Shown piece by piece: positions 37,845 through 49,385 of a DNA stretch of 64,000 bases. The stretch is from Niebla homalea (lineage: Eukaryota; Ascomycota; Lecanoromycetes; Lecanorales; Ramalinaceae), in contig JAHGAU010000007.1 in assembly GCA_019925105.1 (NCBI GenBank), forward strand, positions 62,001 to 126,000, read 5' to 3'. A program made the translations under genes and the position numbers. Each line of letters opens with the position of its first letter. The stretch's first letter is position 1. Under the pieces are notes generated by a model. It had not been told where the DNA came from, ran no database searches, and saw only the letters and a list, made by a program, of their open reading frames with translations.

Positions 37845-38582
37845 TCACGACAAATTGCCACTCGACCGCTTCCTGCTTGTCCCCACGGTCCCCGTGGTCC
37901 TCTCCGCACCTCCTCCGCCCACCAAAATCACATTTCCTCCACCGCCTCCACCTACCGTCCCCATTACTCCCGCACCAGCAGGTGTAACCCACAACCTCCC
38001 CCTCGCCACTACCTGCACAGGCGGGCTCTCCTGCGCGGCCTTCGACAACGTGAATCCACATCCCAATACCTTACTCTTCCTCCCCCACCTACTTCGCCAC
38101 TCGTTCACATCCCCCAAGATATTGAGCACCTCTCCATACGTCAATTTCAGCCCACTTCCCTCCTGCACCGGTTCCCAATCCACGACGAACTTGATCACGG
38201 ATCCACCTTGTCGGCGGGAGAAGTCGAAGTGGGTGAGTATTCCCTCGCGGCCCCCATGGGCATGCAGATCAATGGCGAGTTTGTCAAGGAGTCTGCTGAG
38301 GAAGAATTGAAGGGATGCGGGAGGACCCACAGGCGGATTGGTGTAGTCGTGGAAGCTTATCGAAGCGTAGCGGCCGATAGTGATGAGGTAAGGATCGCCC
38401 GGGATGGCGGAGGGGCCAACGGTGAGGGATACTGGCGTGGATGCGGGCAAGACTAAGGGGAGAAGAGGCTGGCTTGGCTGGCTTGGAGATGGAGCAGGTA
38501 ACGAGAATGCGGGGCTGATTAAGAATATCACAAGGGGGAGGGAGATCAGGTAAGTACGTAGTGTTCTGTTGCTCTGTGCCAT
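37845..38582 (-). CDS. Secreted protein of unknown function
   Basis: This is a single-exon frame of 245 residues. The start gives a charged leader then a hydrophobic core (TYLISLPLVIFLISPAFSLP) with a likely cleavage near residue 27-28. A short Pro/Ser stretch follows. The middle is globular (YLITIGRYASISFHDYTNPP, DKLAIDLHAHGGREGI, IKFVVDWEPVQEGSGL, LTYGEVLNILGDVNEW). The tail is Gly-rich and then Ser/Arg-rich, which may be a mis-read 3' exon. Only one Cys is seen after the leader. I do not recognise a family; it is probably a lineage-restricted extracellular protein. An antisense frame of 151 codons is a GC-composition shadow. Confidence 0.6.
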   Translation of the reverse strand: MAQSNRTLRTYLISLPLVIFLISPAFSLPAPSPSQPSQPLLPLVLPASTPVSLTVGPSAIPGDPYLITIGRYASISFHDYTNPPVGPPASLQFFLSRLLDKLAIDLHAHGGREGILTHFDFSRRQGGSVIKFVVDWEPVQEGSGLKLTYGEVLNILGDVNEWRSRWGRKSKVLGCGFTLSKAAQESPPVQVVARGRLWVTPAGAGVMGTVGGGGGGNVILVGGGGAERTTGTVGTSRKRSSGNLS

Positions 38583-41019
38583 GTTTGCGGTCCTTGCTTC
38601 GACCTCTTTCGATGTCGGCCGATATGAAGATATCTACAATCTTGAAAGGCGACGAGAACAGGACAAAGTCGCGCGATTGAGAACACGTCAAGACGTCATG
38701 AGTGTACTTGCGCGCTTTTCTCCTCTTAGGCATGTCCACGAAAATATCCTCCCCGCTCGCATCCGTGCTCTTATCGCTCTCATATCACTCGCTCACGTCA
38801 GTCAGATGCGCCTGTCGCGTCAATCTACGCTCGATACCTCTTATCAAGCGAAGCAGATGAATTCCTCTGCGCCTACGCCAGGTGTGGAGTAAGCTCACTG
38901 ATCGAGCGTGTTACAGGTGGACGCAATGTGATGACGTCCGCATCCTGAAACGTCTGGAGTGACAACTCGATCTGAAACGACTGGAGCTGACTCCTCCTTC
39001 AGATTCACCTCCTGGAGACCTCCTGACAACAAGCCCCCACGACTTCGCCCACTACAACAGAACTCTGATTCCAAACGGTGACTACTCAGCCATCTCGCGC
39101 TTCGTCATCGCAGCACCCTTTTCAGCAAATGCGAACTCGATGACGTTTCCTCATCATTTGGAATCAATTATCTACACCACCACCATTCTCCTACAGCAAC
39201 GTTACATCATTATAAATGATCAGGACGGTCAGTTATTGATGACTCAGATCTTGTCATTTTTCTACATTGCTTGGATGAGCCAATTGGAATCATACACGAC
39301 GCGATGCGGAGTGCCCCGGAGCCATTGTTAAGGGGCACCCACGCCCCAAACCATGTCATGGGTCCTGTACCTCGTGCTCGCATCATCATTGTCATGATTA
39401 CACTGAGAGTCCCATCTCAGAGTTACGTTGGTATTCTGAAATGACTCTAGCGCGTGGTAGTATATGGAAGTATCAGTCGCAAGTTATGATCCAGTCATCG
39501 AAGTGGTGGTAGTGAAATCTCAATGCCGGGGAAACGAACATCGATGCTTACAACGTCAGCTCTCCTCCCACTCGAAATACCGAAGCAATTCACTCTCCCA
39601 ACCCCCGTCAACCGACTATGCTTGCCGCTCCACACTGTCCTGCTGATACCTCTACGGATCCCCACCCACAACTTATGAATCGGATCAGCATCATCTATCC
39701 TCTGGCTTGGAGAAAAACTTGGTGACGTCCGGTGTGAAGCAACCTCTTGCTCCCACTGCCACACTATTTCATTCGCAAGCAATCTAGCGACCATTTTTTG
39801 CCATCGAGAAGTCCATGTTCAGAGGGGGTTATCGCTCCCATTCACCACCGTGTGCCAACATCTCTCGTTCTTTCCTTCACGACATATCGGATGTGATTGC
39901 CTCCCCCCCGGCCTCCCCTCCAATCGCTCGCTCCAGAATGGTGGATTACTTGTGATGCGCGGCAGGTAAGCTCATCCCCCTCAAATCAGAGATCGGGAAG
40001 CGCCGTGGTGGTCCGAGAAACGCAAAAAACCACTGCGGAGACTTTGCACAGGCTGGAGGAGGGTTGGGCCAAAACCCATGCCCATGCATATATCCATCCC
40101 CCATCACCAATCTTCGGCCCACCCTCGATCTCACAGACAGAACTGAATGCTACCCCACAGACAAAACTGAATGCTATCCCACAGCAAGCCAAGCGGGACG
40201 GTGGGGAGGTGTTGGGTCCCCTGTCCCTTCACCCGCAAGAGAAAACCCAGCCCGAACACACCATTTACACCGAATTCTCAGCGGATCATCAGCAACAGCG
40301 GCAGCAGCATCACAAACTCCGGGCGAACAATACCGCGTTCGAAAACTCTGCCCCATCCTCCTTGAATCCCGCGACAACCCAGTCCGGTGATCCATATATT
40401 CATAGCAGCAATAGCTCCCAATTGTTTCGAAGGCCATCTGTCTCACCGGCGCTGGGATTGGGTGGGGAAATAAAGGAATCTCGTGGTGAATGAGATCGCT
40501 GAAGGTGTGGGAAAAGGATGATGATGATGAGGGGTTGCGTTGTTACCATGCATCCATCGCACTTTTTGCTTGTGGGGCCAGGCAGGCATGAAGGAACCGG
40601 TCAAGCTTTGAGATATATGCGGAAGGGGGAATCTGATGGGATGGATGAGACGGGTCATGATGCCTTCTTTGCTTGCTGTGTAAAGGTGGATTTTGCTCAA
40701 ATGAGCACCCTGTTTTGTTATGTCATGTTTTCTTCCCCCTTGGTGAGGGGGGGGGTAACGGAGTGAGCAGCTTGAATATCTCACGCGATGCATGCAAGTC
40801 GCTTCCCTCAGCCCGTTCGAAAATGTCAAGCTGGTCATTGCCGCTCCCCCCTCCATTCGCCCCGATCATCATCCGGTGATGACAGGAATCGATGCTCCAG
40901 ACCATCCACAACATCCTCCCTTCGCAGCACGGGGAATCCAATCCAATCTAATCCATCGGTAAGCCAGGCCCGCGCACAGATCCTCCGTCCATGCATACAA
41001 CTCCTTGACCCGCAGATCT

Positions 41020-41046
41020 ACAACAACAACAACAACAACAACAACA
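41020..41046. repeat. (CAA)n microsatellite
   Basis: About nine perfect CAA units lie in non-coding sequence. Confidence 0.9.
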
Positions 41047-41507
41047 GGGCGCAAGCGTCCGGGTCACTGGATGCTGAGTCCCAAGTCCACAGTTCACTTA
41101 CTTACTTACCATTCTCCGTTGCGTTTATATATTTATTTCATCCAAGGTCCAAGCCAAGCTACTTACGACTTCCCACCGACTCTCTCTCTCTCCCTCCCCT
41201 GCCACCGCGACTGGCTGTACTGATAAACCCATGGCTTACTTAGAGAAGTCCGGAGCGCCTCGTTGTGGAAATAATGGGGGTTGAATGGCCCCGCCAGGCG
41301 CTCGGCGGGCGGTTGCGGAATGCCAGACACATAAGATGTGATCAATGACACCGACTTCCTCCCTCCCTTCCTCCTTGGAGGGGGAGGGACAAAATTGTGC
41401 AGGTCAAAAGACGAGACACACCCACCCCCCCGCACACAAACACGAACAAACAAACCCACCAACGCGCTACCAACCTAAACATCGAAACCCTCCGTCCCCT
41501 CCACCGC

Positions 41508-42420
41508 GACGAACGGCGCTCGTCACATCTCGCATCCGTCATCTCATCTCGCAGCAGCAGGCGCCGCCCATCCCGCTGATGAGTTAGGACTAGGGAGTCG
41601 CGACTTTTGCCCAGGAAGCCAGAAATTTGTGGGGGATGTATGTATCGATAACGATGATGCATGCCACCAGCAGTAGCAGTAGCAGCAGCAGTAGATCTCC
41701 CGTGTAGAGGAACAAACGAGGATGGCTGTGAGGTGAGGGGGAGGGGAGGGACGAACAGCGCTCATTGCGTTTTCGCATCAGTCATCTCATCTCATCTCAT
41801 CTCATCTCGCAGCAGCAGCAGGCGCCGCCGATCCCGCTGATGACCTGGACTTGGGACTTGGATTTAGTACGTGGGACTTTGCCCAGGGAGCTAAAAGTTT
41901 GTGGGGGATGTATGTACCGATAGATTATGATGCCAGCAGTAGATCTCCCGTGTTGGGGGGCAAACGAGGATGGCTGTGCGGTGAGGTGAGGGACGAACGG
42001 CGCTCATTGCGTTTTCGCATCAGTCATCTCATCTTATTTTATCTTATCTCGTAGCAACAGTAAGCGTTAACACTAACAGCAGCAGTAGCAATAGTAATAG
42101 CAGTAGCAATAGTAATAGTAGATCTCCCGTATTGTCGGGCAAACGGGGGTGGCTATAAGGGGAGGGGGGGGGAGGGGAGGGACGAATAGCGCTCATCGTA
42201 TTTCGTATTCGTTACCTTGCTGCAGTAGCAGCAGGCGCCGCCCATCCCGCTGAGGCCTTGGACTTAGACTTGGGACTTGCGACTTTTGCCCAGGGGGGCA
42301 AATGTTTGTAGGGGATGTATGTACCAATAACGATGATGTATGCCAGCAGCAGCAGCAACAGCAGTAGATCCCGCGTGTCGGGAGATAAATGAGGATGGCT
42401 GTGAGGTGAGGTGAGGTGAG
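41508..42420. repeat. Four-unit minisatellite, 242-bp period
   Basis: Units start with a gacgaacggcgctc-like string at 41,508, 41,750, 41,992 and 42,181. The first two spacings are exactly 242 bp; the third unit is 53 bp shorter and lacks the ggcgccgcc block. Within a unit the order is constant: a CATCT/CAGCAG-rich start, ggcgccgcccatcccgctga, a gacttttgcccagg block, gtgggggatgtatgta, a CAG-rich stretch, gtagatctcccgtgt and gaggatggctgtgaggtgagg. The third unit is the most diverged, with TAG/TAA-rich CAG tracts. No frame spans the array, so it is probably non-coding. Confidence 0.85.
41782..41808. repeat. (CATCT)n microsatellite inside the minisatellite
   Basis: Five near-perfect five-base units lie in the second minisatellite unit; the other units have only one to three. 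Confidence 0.85.
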
Positions 42421-42724
42421 GGGTGGACGCGGCAAAGCCTGTGCCCCCATCGGTAGGAGCAGTGAGGACTGCGTTGGGGGAGGTAAGTCCTTCTTTCTGG
42501 GTCTGGCTCTGGCTCTGGGTTTGGGGGTTGGGGGCACGAGGTCATGACCCTTGACTGGCAAAAAGGTTAACTGAGGAGATATTTTGGATCTGTAGCTCGT
42601 TGTTGGGAGCGGTCTATGGAACGTTCTATCCGCAATGCAACCCCTTTCATCAAATCCCCCCACACACCAAGCTGTATGATTGCGTTTGTGCCCGAGAACG
42701 ATTAGGTGAAGGGGGCCTTTCGTT

Positions 42725-42745
42725 CCTACCTACCTACCTACCTAC
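42725..42745. repeat. (CTAC)n microsatellite at the xylulokinase stop codon
   Basis: CTAC units run into the 3' end of the xylulokinase gene. The TAG stop on the minus strand is itself part of the repeat. Confidence 0.85.
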
Positions 42746-44961
42746 CTTACTTTGCCGGTTACTACCTGCGCGAGGACGTCCGCCTCCACCATCGCCAACC
42801 CACGCACTCCATCCTCATACCGGTTCCACACGTGAGCGTCATACCCATCGCTCACCTTCTGCGCGAAATCCTCCTCCCTCCACCTTTGACCCACGTATGT
42901 CTCGAACGTCTCCTTTGTATCGGTCCTCTCGCAAGCCCAGGCGGCTTTGTAGGCACTCCCTGTTGCCCAACAGACACTACAGTCAGCATTGTCACACTCT
43001 ACACCGCCTGGGAACGGAGAAGTGTGTTTCCACGCAAGCTAAGGGGGGGCAGGTTTTGTTGTTCTTGGTGGGGAGGTCCGACTCACCCAACGCGCACGCG
43101 TTCCCCCCGACATCGAGGCGATACACGCCTTCCACCCCGCCGAGCACCTCACCGGCAAGTTTGGCGATGGCTGCATTGTAAGAGCCGCCGCCTACGAGGT
43201 AGATGCGCCTGTTTGCGTGAACCGTGGAATATCAGCAAGTGCCGCATATATCCGAGCATCAGTATCTTGGGCTAGGGTATTTCTTCCTTACCTAGGCTGC
43301 GCAGGCAGATTGTGCGGATTGGGTTCCGGAGCCGCGACGATGTTCTTGGAACGTAGCCGCAGACTTAACAGCTGGCTCTCCAGTATCGCGCGCGCGTCAT
43401 CATTCGGTAGGTTCCACCCTGCGAACACAGGCGCCTTGGAAGAGGAGAGGGGGACAGGGTCGGAGCTCAGGGGAGAGAAGATGTAGCGGTAGGTTCCGGC
43501 GGGAACGTTGGGGACTATCTCGGGGCGAGGGAAGTAGAGAGCTACTTTTACGGGATCTGTGGGATGAGGGGCGTTGAGGGGAGGGTGGGATGTGGCGAGG
43601 GTGTTGAAGTGGGACCAGGGGTCAGTTGAGGTGTTTGAGGTTGGGGGAAGGGAGTCCCGGACTTGTTCGCGGGCAAGACCACCTGAGCAGCGTGCGCAGT
43701 GGTCAGAATCTTTAAGTGGGAAAAAAGGATAGGAAGTAGTAGGCGCTGGGAGGAGGTAAACGGGATTGGTGTAAGAGGGAGCAAGGAGATCACACAGGAG
43801 AAAGAGTGGAATAGGCAAGGATGAAAAAGAGTTGGACAAAGGGGCAGGTATGATAATCAGATGGAGGAAGGCTTACCGTTCTTGTAACACAGCATAAACA
43901 TATAAAGACCTGCTGTGGTAGGATGGTTCATGAAATGCACAGCCGGGTCAGGCTTATAGTAGGGCGTCGACATCAAAAAGGTGGTTGATGTCCCCAATGA
44001 GACAATAGCGTCTAGTGGCCGCAACGGTAGGGCAAGTATCGTCGATGGATTGTCGCCCGTAAAGGGGATTACGTCGCATTGAGTGTCGAAGCCATATCGT
44101 CGAACAAAGTATTTGCTCACCTTACCGAAGCTATCGCCACCGCTTTCAGGCACACTGCCAAGCTTCGACTTAAGATCGGAAAGGCTGTCTGGCCCATTGC
44201 CAGCGGTTAAGGCGAGGAGGCCGTCGTGGTATCTGCCGGCTTCGATGTCCCACAGATTCATACCGCAGGCGTCAGAGATGTCGATCGGGGCAACCTGGCC
44301 GAGGAAGATGGAAGCTAGGAATGATGATACTAGCGAGATGCGCGATGTTTTTGCGTACTCATCTGGATGTTTCGACCTGAAGCGTAGAATCTGTGGACCC
44401 GTGAAACGCTGGCATGTGTCAAAACAAGGTCGGCAAATAAACCAAAGATTCAGGTCTCACATGATGAGCTTTGCTACCTGTGATCCGGGCGAGCGTCTCT
44501 TTATCGTCAAGTGCTTGGTCGAATTCATCACATTGAGCCTGCGTACTTGCGTCTTGCCAATTCGGACTGTATGGGTATGCAAATGCGTCGGCCAGTTGCT
44601 CCTGAAGTGTCTTTTCTTCATCTAATTCGCTCAACCTTTGAGCGGCATGTTGACTCCAGTACACGCTTCCGTGCTGCATGCCAGCACCGCTGATGCCTTT
44701 GATGCGACGTAAGTCGATTCCTGTTGCTTTCAATCGAGCAAGCACAGAGTCCACCGCTTGCAGCCACATGGCAACAGGCGCGAAGACCTCGTGTTCGGCT
44801 TCATTGGTCATGACACCTTTCTCAATATCAAATCCTTGGGCATCGCGATCGAAGTCGAACACAGCGGTCGAGGCTACTTTTAGGTCCGAGGTCACGGCCA
44901 CAGCTTTGAGTTGCTGTGTCGATAGATCGAACCCCAGATATAATGGCGTGTCTTCCGCCAT
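42742..44961 (-). CDS. xkiA: D-xylulose kinase (xylulokinase)
   Basis: Five exons: complement(42742..42959, 43087..43208, 43292..43682, 43877..44408, 44461..44961), 1,764 nt, 587 residues, typical length. The enzyme phosphorylates D-xylulose with ATP to D-xylulose 5-phosphate, the last step feeding D-xylose and L-arabinose catabolism into the cytosolic pentose phosphate pathway. It is a FGGY-family kinase. The N-domain shows [13 protein letters not shown] (phosphate-1 motif), [23 protein letters not shown] and TGSKAHH; the middle shows [11 protein letters not shown] and [17 protein letters not shown]; the ATP domain shows [24 protein letters not shown] and NACALGSAYKA. An in-frame Met at 45,003 would add 14 residues; I chose 44,961 because family members start just before LYLGFDLS. 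Intron 2 (194 nt) is long for this window. No clear XlnR site was found upstream. Confidence 0.93.
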
Positions 44962-45772
44962 CTTCTTATACCAGGCCTGTGATCGATTCGGGACCAACGC
45001 CAAAGAAACACAGGCTCTGCGATTTTTATGCTATGATGAAGAAAAGGTCATGAAAGTATCGGATGGCGCAAGGCAGAAACAGTCTAAGCGATAAGAAACA
45101 TTCTGCAACTTCCGATTAGACGCACGCGAGAGGATTTCTAAGCGGGCGCAAAGGGGAATAAACGATTTGCAGACTTGTTTCGAGTGTCGTCTACACTATG
45201 CGGCTTATCTCTTGGTACAATTGAAGTATGCTCCGAGAAATGTAAAAAAGACGGACGGAAGGCGATAAGCTGACGGGCATAGCTCCGGTAATTGTCGGCG
45301 CCCGGGGCCGTATCCCCAGGAGCAAAATAGATTGCAACGTGGGAAAGTCTCGGCTCCTCCTCCTGCACTTAATACAATCTTTCACGCAAAAGTCTTGGTA
45401 CCAAATCCGTAAATTCAATCAGTCTTGAAAGCTTTGTAACCAGATCATTTCTGTTTAATATAGTTGTTGGTGGATGGGAAGGAGTAAACGATTTAGAAGA
45501 GGTTTGATTTCGGCGGGGTTTTCCACGCCCACGTTTCTGCAGTTCGAAGATTTCAGATACCCTCGTACATTCGCAAGACAGACAGCACAATGCAGGGGAC
45601 GTTCAATGCTATTGAGGTAGATGTATATGCAGACAAAGAAGATCACCTTGTGATCCAACACGTAACGAAACCCATGCAAGCCATGATCAAACGCATTCAC
45701 CGTACAATTCCCTTTTCATTATACTCTCCTTATTTGCCATCCGATCCTAGCGTGGAGTCTCTCCCTGTCTCT
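44962..45772. other. Intergenic: xylulokinase promoter and RNR 3' flank
   Basis: Only short overlapping frames occur (up to 81 codons). The region must hold the xylulokinase promoter and the terminator of the ribonucleotide reductase gene. I searched by eye for GGCTAA/GGCTGA-type XlnR sites and saw none. Confidence 0.45.
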
Positions 45773-48700
45773 TCACGCACCGCACATCAGACAATCTTCC
45801 TTGTTATCAATACTGCCTAAACTCCCATCACCGTATTAGCACTCATCTCTGAAGCCTCTCATACGGAGCAAGGGGTTGAAGACTCACACTGCAATACCTT
45901 CTGCGCATAGATATCTCCTTCCCTCTGCTCACTACCCTCCTCATCCTCCTCCTGCTTCTTCTTGCTCGCGACTTCTTCCTCGAGCAAGTTCTCCTTCTCC
46001 TGCCCCAGCTTCTCTAAGGGGTCGGTAGCAAGAGTCTTGGGAGAATCACCGCCCTCGATGGCATCGGCTTTGAAGACCGGCATTACGACGCCGTTCTTTG
46101 TTGGGCTTGGTTGGACAGCAGGTGCGGTGAAGGTCTTGGTCTCCGATACTTCTGGGGTCGAGGCCGGGGTGGGTAGACCGTTGCCATTCACTGCTGCTGC
46201 TGAGGGCGCAGTCGGTGTTGGGCTAGACTGTTTCTGTTGGTACATCGGCCGTGGCACCGAGGAGTGAGAGTTGGAATTGTATCCCCCTCCATTCGATGGC
46301 CGCTGCTTTCTCGAGGAGGCCCTAGCGACATTGGTGTCCACCACCTTCAACTGTTCTTGATCGACTGTGAACTGGATTGGCGCACTCGCGGCCATGGTGC
46401 GAAGGTAATACATCCCCGTCTTCAGTCCCATCTTCCATCCGGCGAAATGCATCGATGTGATTTTACCCATCGTGGGGTCCTTCATGTGGATGTTCAAAGA
46501 TTGGGATTGGTCGATAAAAGCACCGCGGTCGGCGGCCATCTGGACAATTTGACGTTGTGAGATCTCCCAGACCGTTTTGTAGAGCGATTTGATGTCCTGG
46601 GGTATATTGGGGATATTCTGAACGGATCCGCCGTCAGCGATGATGCGGTTCTTCATGTTGTCCGACCAGAGACCCATGTCCACGAGATCCTTGAGCAGCC
46701 AGGGGTTGACTACTTGGAATTCGCCGGCTAGCACACGACGAGAGTAGATGTTGGAGGTGTAGGGTTCGAAACATTCGTTGTTACCCAAGATTTGGGAGGT
46801 CGAAGCCGTTGGCATGGGGGCCACGAGGAGGGAGTTGCGGACACCGTGTTTGGCAATGTCGGCGCGGAGGGTGTCCCAGTCCCATAGGTCGGAGGGGGTG
46901 ACACCCCACATATCCTGTTGAAGGATTCCCTGGGAGACGGGAGAGCCTTCGTATGTGGCGTAGGGACCTAGTTCTTTGGCGATCTCACAGGATGCTGTGA
47001 GGCCGGCATGGTAGATGGTTTCGAAGATCTGCTTGTTCAGCTGCCTGGCTTCTGGCGAGTCAAAGGGCATTCGGAGGGCGAGGAATGCGTCAGCAAGACC
47101 TTGCACACCCAAACCGACTGGTCGGTGGCGGAAATTGCTCCTCCGAGCCTCTTCCACTGGATAGTAGTTGACTTCAATGATTTTGTTGAGGTTCTTTGTT
47201 ACGACCCGAGTGACCTCATGTAGCTTGGCGAAATCGTATTCTCCGCGTGCTGCGTCTACGAAGGTTGGTAGAGCAAGGGACGCCAGATTACAAACAGCAA
47301 CCTCGTCAGGGGCGGTATATTCGATGATCTCTGTACACAAGTTGGAGCTGCGGATGGTACCCAGATTCTTTTGGTTGCTCTTGCGGTTCGCGGCATCCTT
47401 GTAGAGCATGAATGGGTTGCCAGTCTCGGTCTGAGCCTCTAGAATGGAGTACCAAAGCTTCTGGGCTTTGATGGTCTTTCGGCCCCGCCCCTCTTTCTCA
47501 TACCTGTGATCGTATTAGCTCCACGTCAGGGACATCCAGAGGGCCGGAAAAAACCCACTTCTCGTACAGGGCCTCAAACTCGTCACCATAAATGTCTGCA
47601 AGACCAGGTGCTTCATTAGGGCACATCAACGTCCATTCACCATTGGCTTCGACACGCTTCATAAATAGATCGGGGATCCAGAGGGCAAAGAACAGATCTC
47701 GAGCGCGGACCTCCTCCTTGCCATGGTTCTTCCGCAGATCTAAAAATTCAAACACGTCGGCGTGCCATGGCTCGAGGTACATGGCGAAAGCTCCGGGGCG
47801 CTTGTTGCCCCCTTGATCAACATAGCGGGCGGTGTTGTTGAAGACACGGAGCATGGGCACAATGCCGTTGGATGAGCCGTTGGTGCCACCGATGTATGAG
47901 CCTGTAGCACGGATGCGATGAATATTCAAACCAATGCCACCAGCTGTTTTGGAGATCAGAGCACAGGTCTTCAAGGTGTCATATATGCCGTCTATACTAT
48001 CCTCTTTCATGTCAATCAAGAAGCAAGAGGACATTTGAGGCTGTGGGGTGCCAGCATTGAACAAGGTGGGTGAGGCGTGTGTGAAGTATTTCTGAGACAT
48101 GAGATGGTAGGTCTCGATGACCTTCTCAATGTTGTCATCATGTATTCCAACAGCGACGCGCATGATCATATGCTGCGGTCGCTCGGCTACTTTGCCATTG
48201 GTGCGGAGGAGGTATGATCGCTCGAGCGTCTTGAAGCCGAAGTACTGGTAGTTGAAGTCGCGGTCGTAGACAATGGCGGAATTGAGCTCTTCGGCGTGCT
48301 TCATGACCGTCTCGTAGGTCTTTTGAGATATCATGGGCGCTAGCTTGTTGTTCTTGGGGTTGATGTAGTGGTACAGATCGTCAATAACGGAGGAGAATTG
48401 TTTCTTGGTCTGCTTGTGTAGGTTGGAGACAGCAATGCGTGCTGCGAGGATAGCATAGTCGGGATGTGTGACTGTCATGTATGCTGCAGTCTCGGCAGCC
48501 TGAAGTTCGAGTCAGTACTCGTGCAAGGAGGAATGGGAAGGATGGAGGTACCAGGTTGTCCAGCTCAATGGTGGTGACGCCTTGGTAAACACCCGAAATG
48601 ACTTTCTGGGTGATGGCCGCGGCATCAACATGTTCGGCGTCAAGCCCATAGCAGAGACGTGAAACACGTGCAGTGATCTTGTCGAACTGCACTCGCTCCT

Positions 48701-48863
48701 TGCGGTTGTCTGTGGAGAGAAGATGTCAGCAATTGAAGACCACAGATGGTCGCTCCAGCAGGGTGATTCCAACACGAACAAGCAAGCGAGTAGCAAAGCA
48801 ACTCCATCAATGATGATCACTATTCTGCAAAGGCTTGTACATACCTCGTTTCCACACAAACAT
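45773..48863 (-). CDS. RNR1: Ribonucleoside-diphosphate reductase large subunit (class Ia)
   Basis: Five exons: complement(45773..45816, 45888..47503, 47559..48499, 48552..48709, 48845..48863), 2,778 nt, 925 residues. It makes deoxyribonucleotides from ribonucleoside diphosphates with the small subunit, in the cytosol. Seen: an ATP-cone N-terminus ([18 protein letters not shown]), the redox Cys in QMSSCFL (residue 218), the catalytic NLCTEI (about 427-431) and its partner Cys in [12 protein letters not shown] (about 444), [16 protein letters not shown] [18 protein letters not shown], and the C-terminal CxxC (CLMCGA) that re-reduces the active site. The last pair is encoded by the 44-nt final exon; reading through the last intron would lose it. 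A 130-residue Ser/Pro/Gly then Glu/Lys-rich linker precedes the tail and makes the protein longer than yeast Rnr1. The first exon is only 19 nt. Confidence 0.95.
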
Positions 48864-49385
48864 CCTGGCCACCAGTCAGGAGCTAGTCCAGACGACAAAG
48901 AGAGGATCCAATAGTGAGTGGCAACAGTTATGCCCGCTAGGTGTAGCGTGCTATCACTGCAGGAAGTCGGAGAATAAGGTCTCGTTATTCACAATGCACG
49001 ATTGAATGGTTCAAAGACGCTTGTGATGCAGGTGAGGGAGCGATGCAAGAAATGAATATTTGCATCCCGATTGTCGATGTTTTGTTTGGGAGACGCGCCT
49101 CCGAGCCGAGACCCACCTTCTAGCGCGTAAAGTGCTTTTCGTGATCGCGCTAGGATTGGCCTAATAAGCGGTAGTATACAACATATTAAATTGGAGATCA
49201 CTTTGGATTTGTGCTTTTTTCAACGTGGTAAGTTGTACTATCCGATAATATGCCTCTGACAGTATAGCCAATCGTTGCAGGAATTATCAACAACTTCTCT
49301 AGCCCACAGGTTCAACCTCACCAAATCCAAATCCATCGGAATCGAGTTCACCGCCGCTACATGCCTCCATAGATGCACCATTTAC
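48864..49385. other. Promoter region of RNR1 and 3' flank of the next gene
   Basis: No gene is supported. The region contains the ACGCG elements listed separately, 230-265 bases upstream of the RNR1 start codon. Confidence 0.5.
49093..49128. promoter_or_regulatory. Two ACGCGC (MCB/MBF-like) elements upstream of RNR1
   Basis: ACGCGC occurs at 49,093-49,098 on the plus strand and, as GCGCGT, at 49,123-49,128 on the minus strand. The cell-cycle factor MBF binds ACGCG-type sites in yeasts and drives S-phase expression of ribonucleotide reductase. Their position in the RNR1 promoter fits this; binding is inferred. Confidence 0.4.

Larger units (their letters stand above)
38583..42741. other. Long intergenic region with simple repeats
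   Basis: No gene is supported over 4.2 kb. The 198-codon plus frame at 39,897-40,493 is low complexity (Gln, Pro, Ser, His) and includes a short duplicated stretch at 40,137-40,190; I do not accept it. Repeats include (CAA)n at 41,020-41,046, (CATCT)n at 41,782-41,808 and the minisatellite at 41,508-42,420. The right end is the 3' flank of the xylulokinase gene. Confidence 0.5.

Noticed and set aside
37855..38310. 151-codon plus-strand frame
   Set aside because: It is antisense to the signal-peptide protein at 37,845-38,582, which has the better coding features.
39897..40493. 198-codon plus-strand frame
   Set aside because: The composition is Gln/Pro/Ser/His low complexity with duplicated short strings, and there is no domain or splice support.
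41508..42420. CRISPR-like array
   Set aside because: Units are 242 bp with no unique spacers between short repeats, and the host is a eukaryote. It is a minisatellite.
26078..45003. A lignocellulose or pentose gene cluster
   Set aside because: The CBM1 protein and xylulokinase are about 15 kb apart with unrelated genes between, and the Zn2Cys6 factor has no XlnR-like features that I could see.
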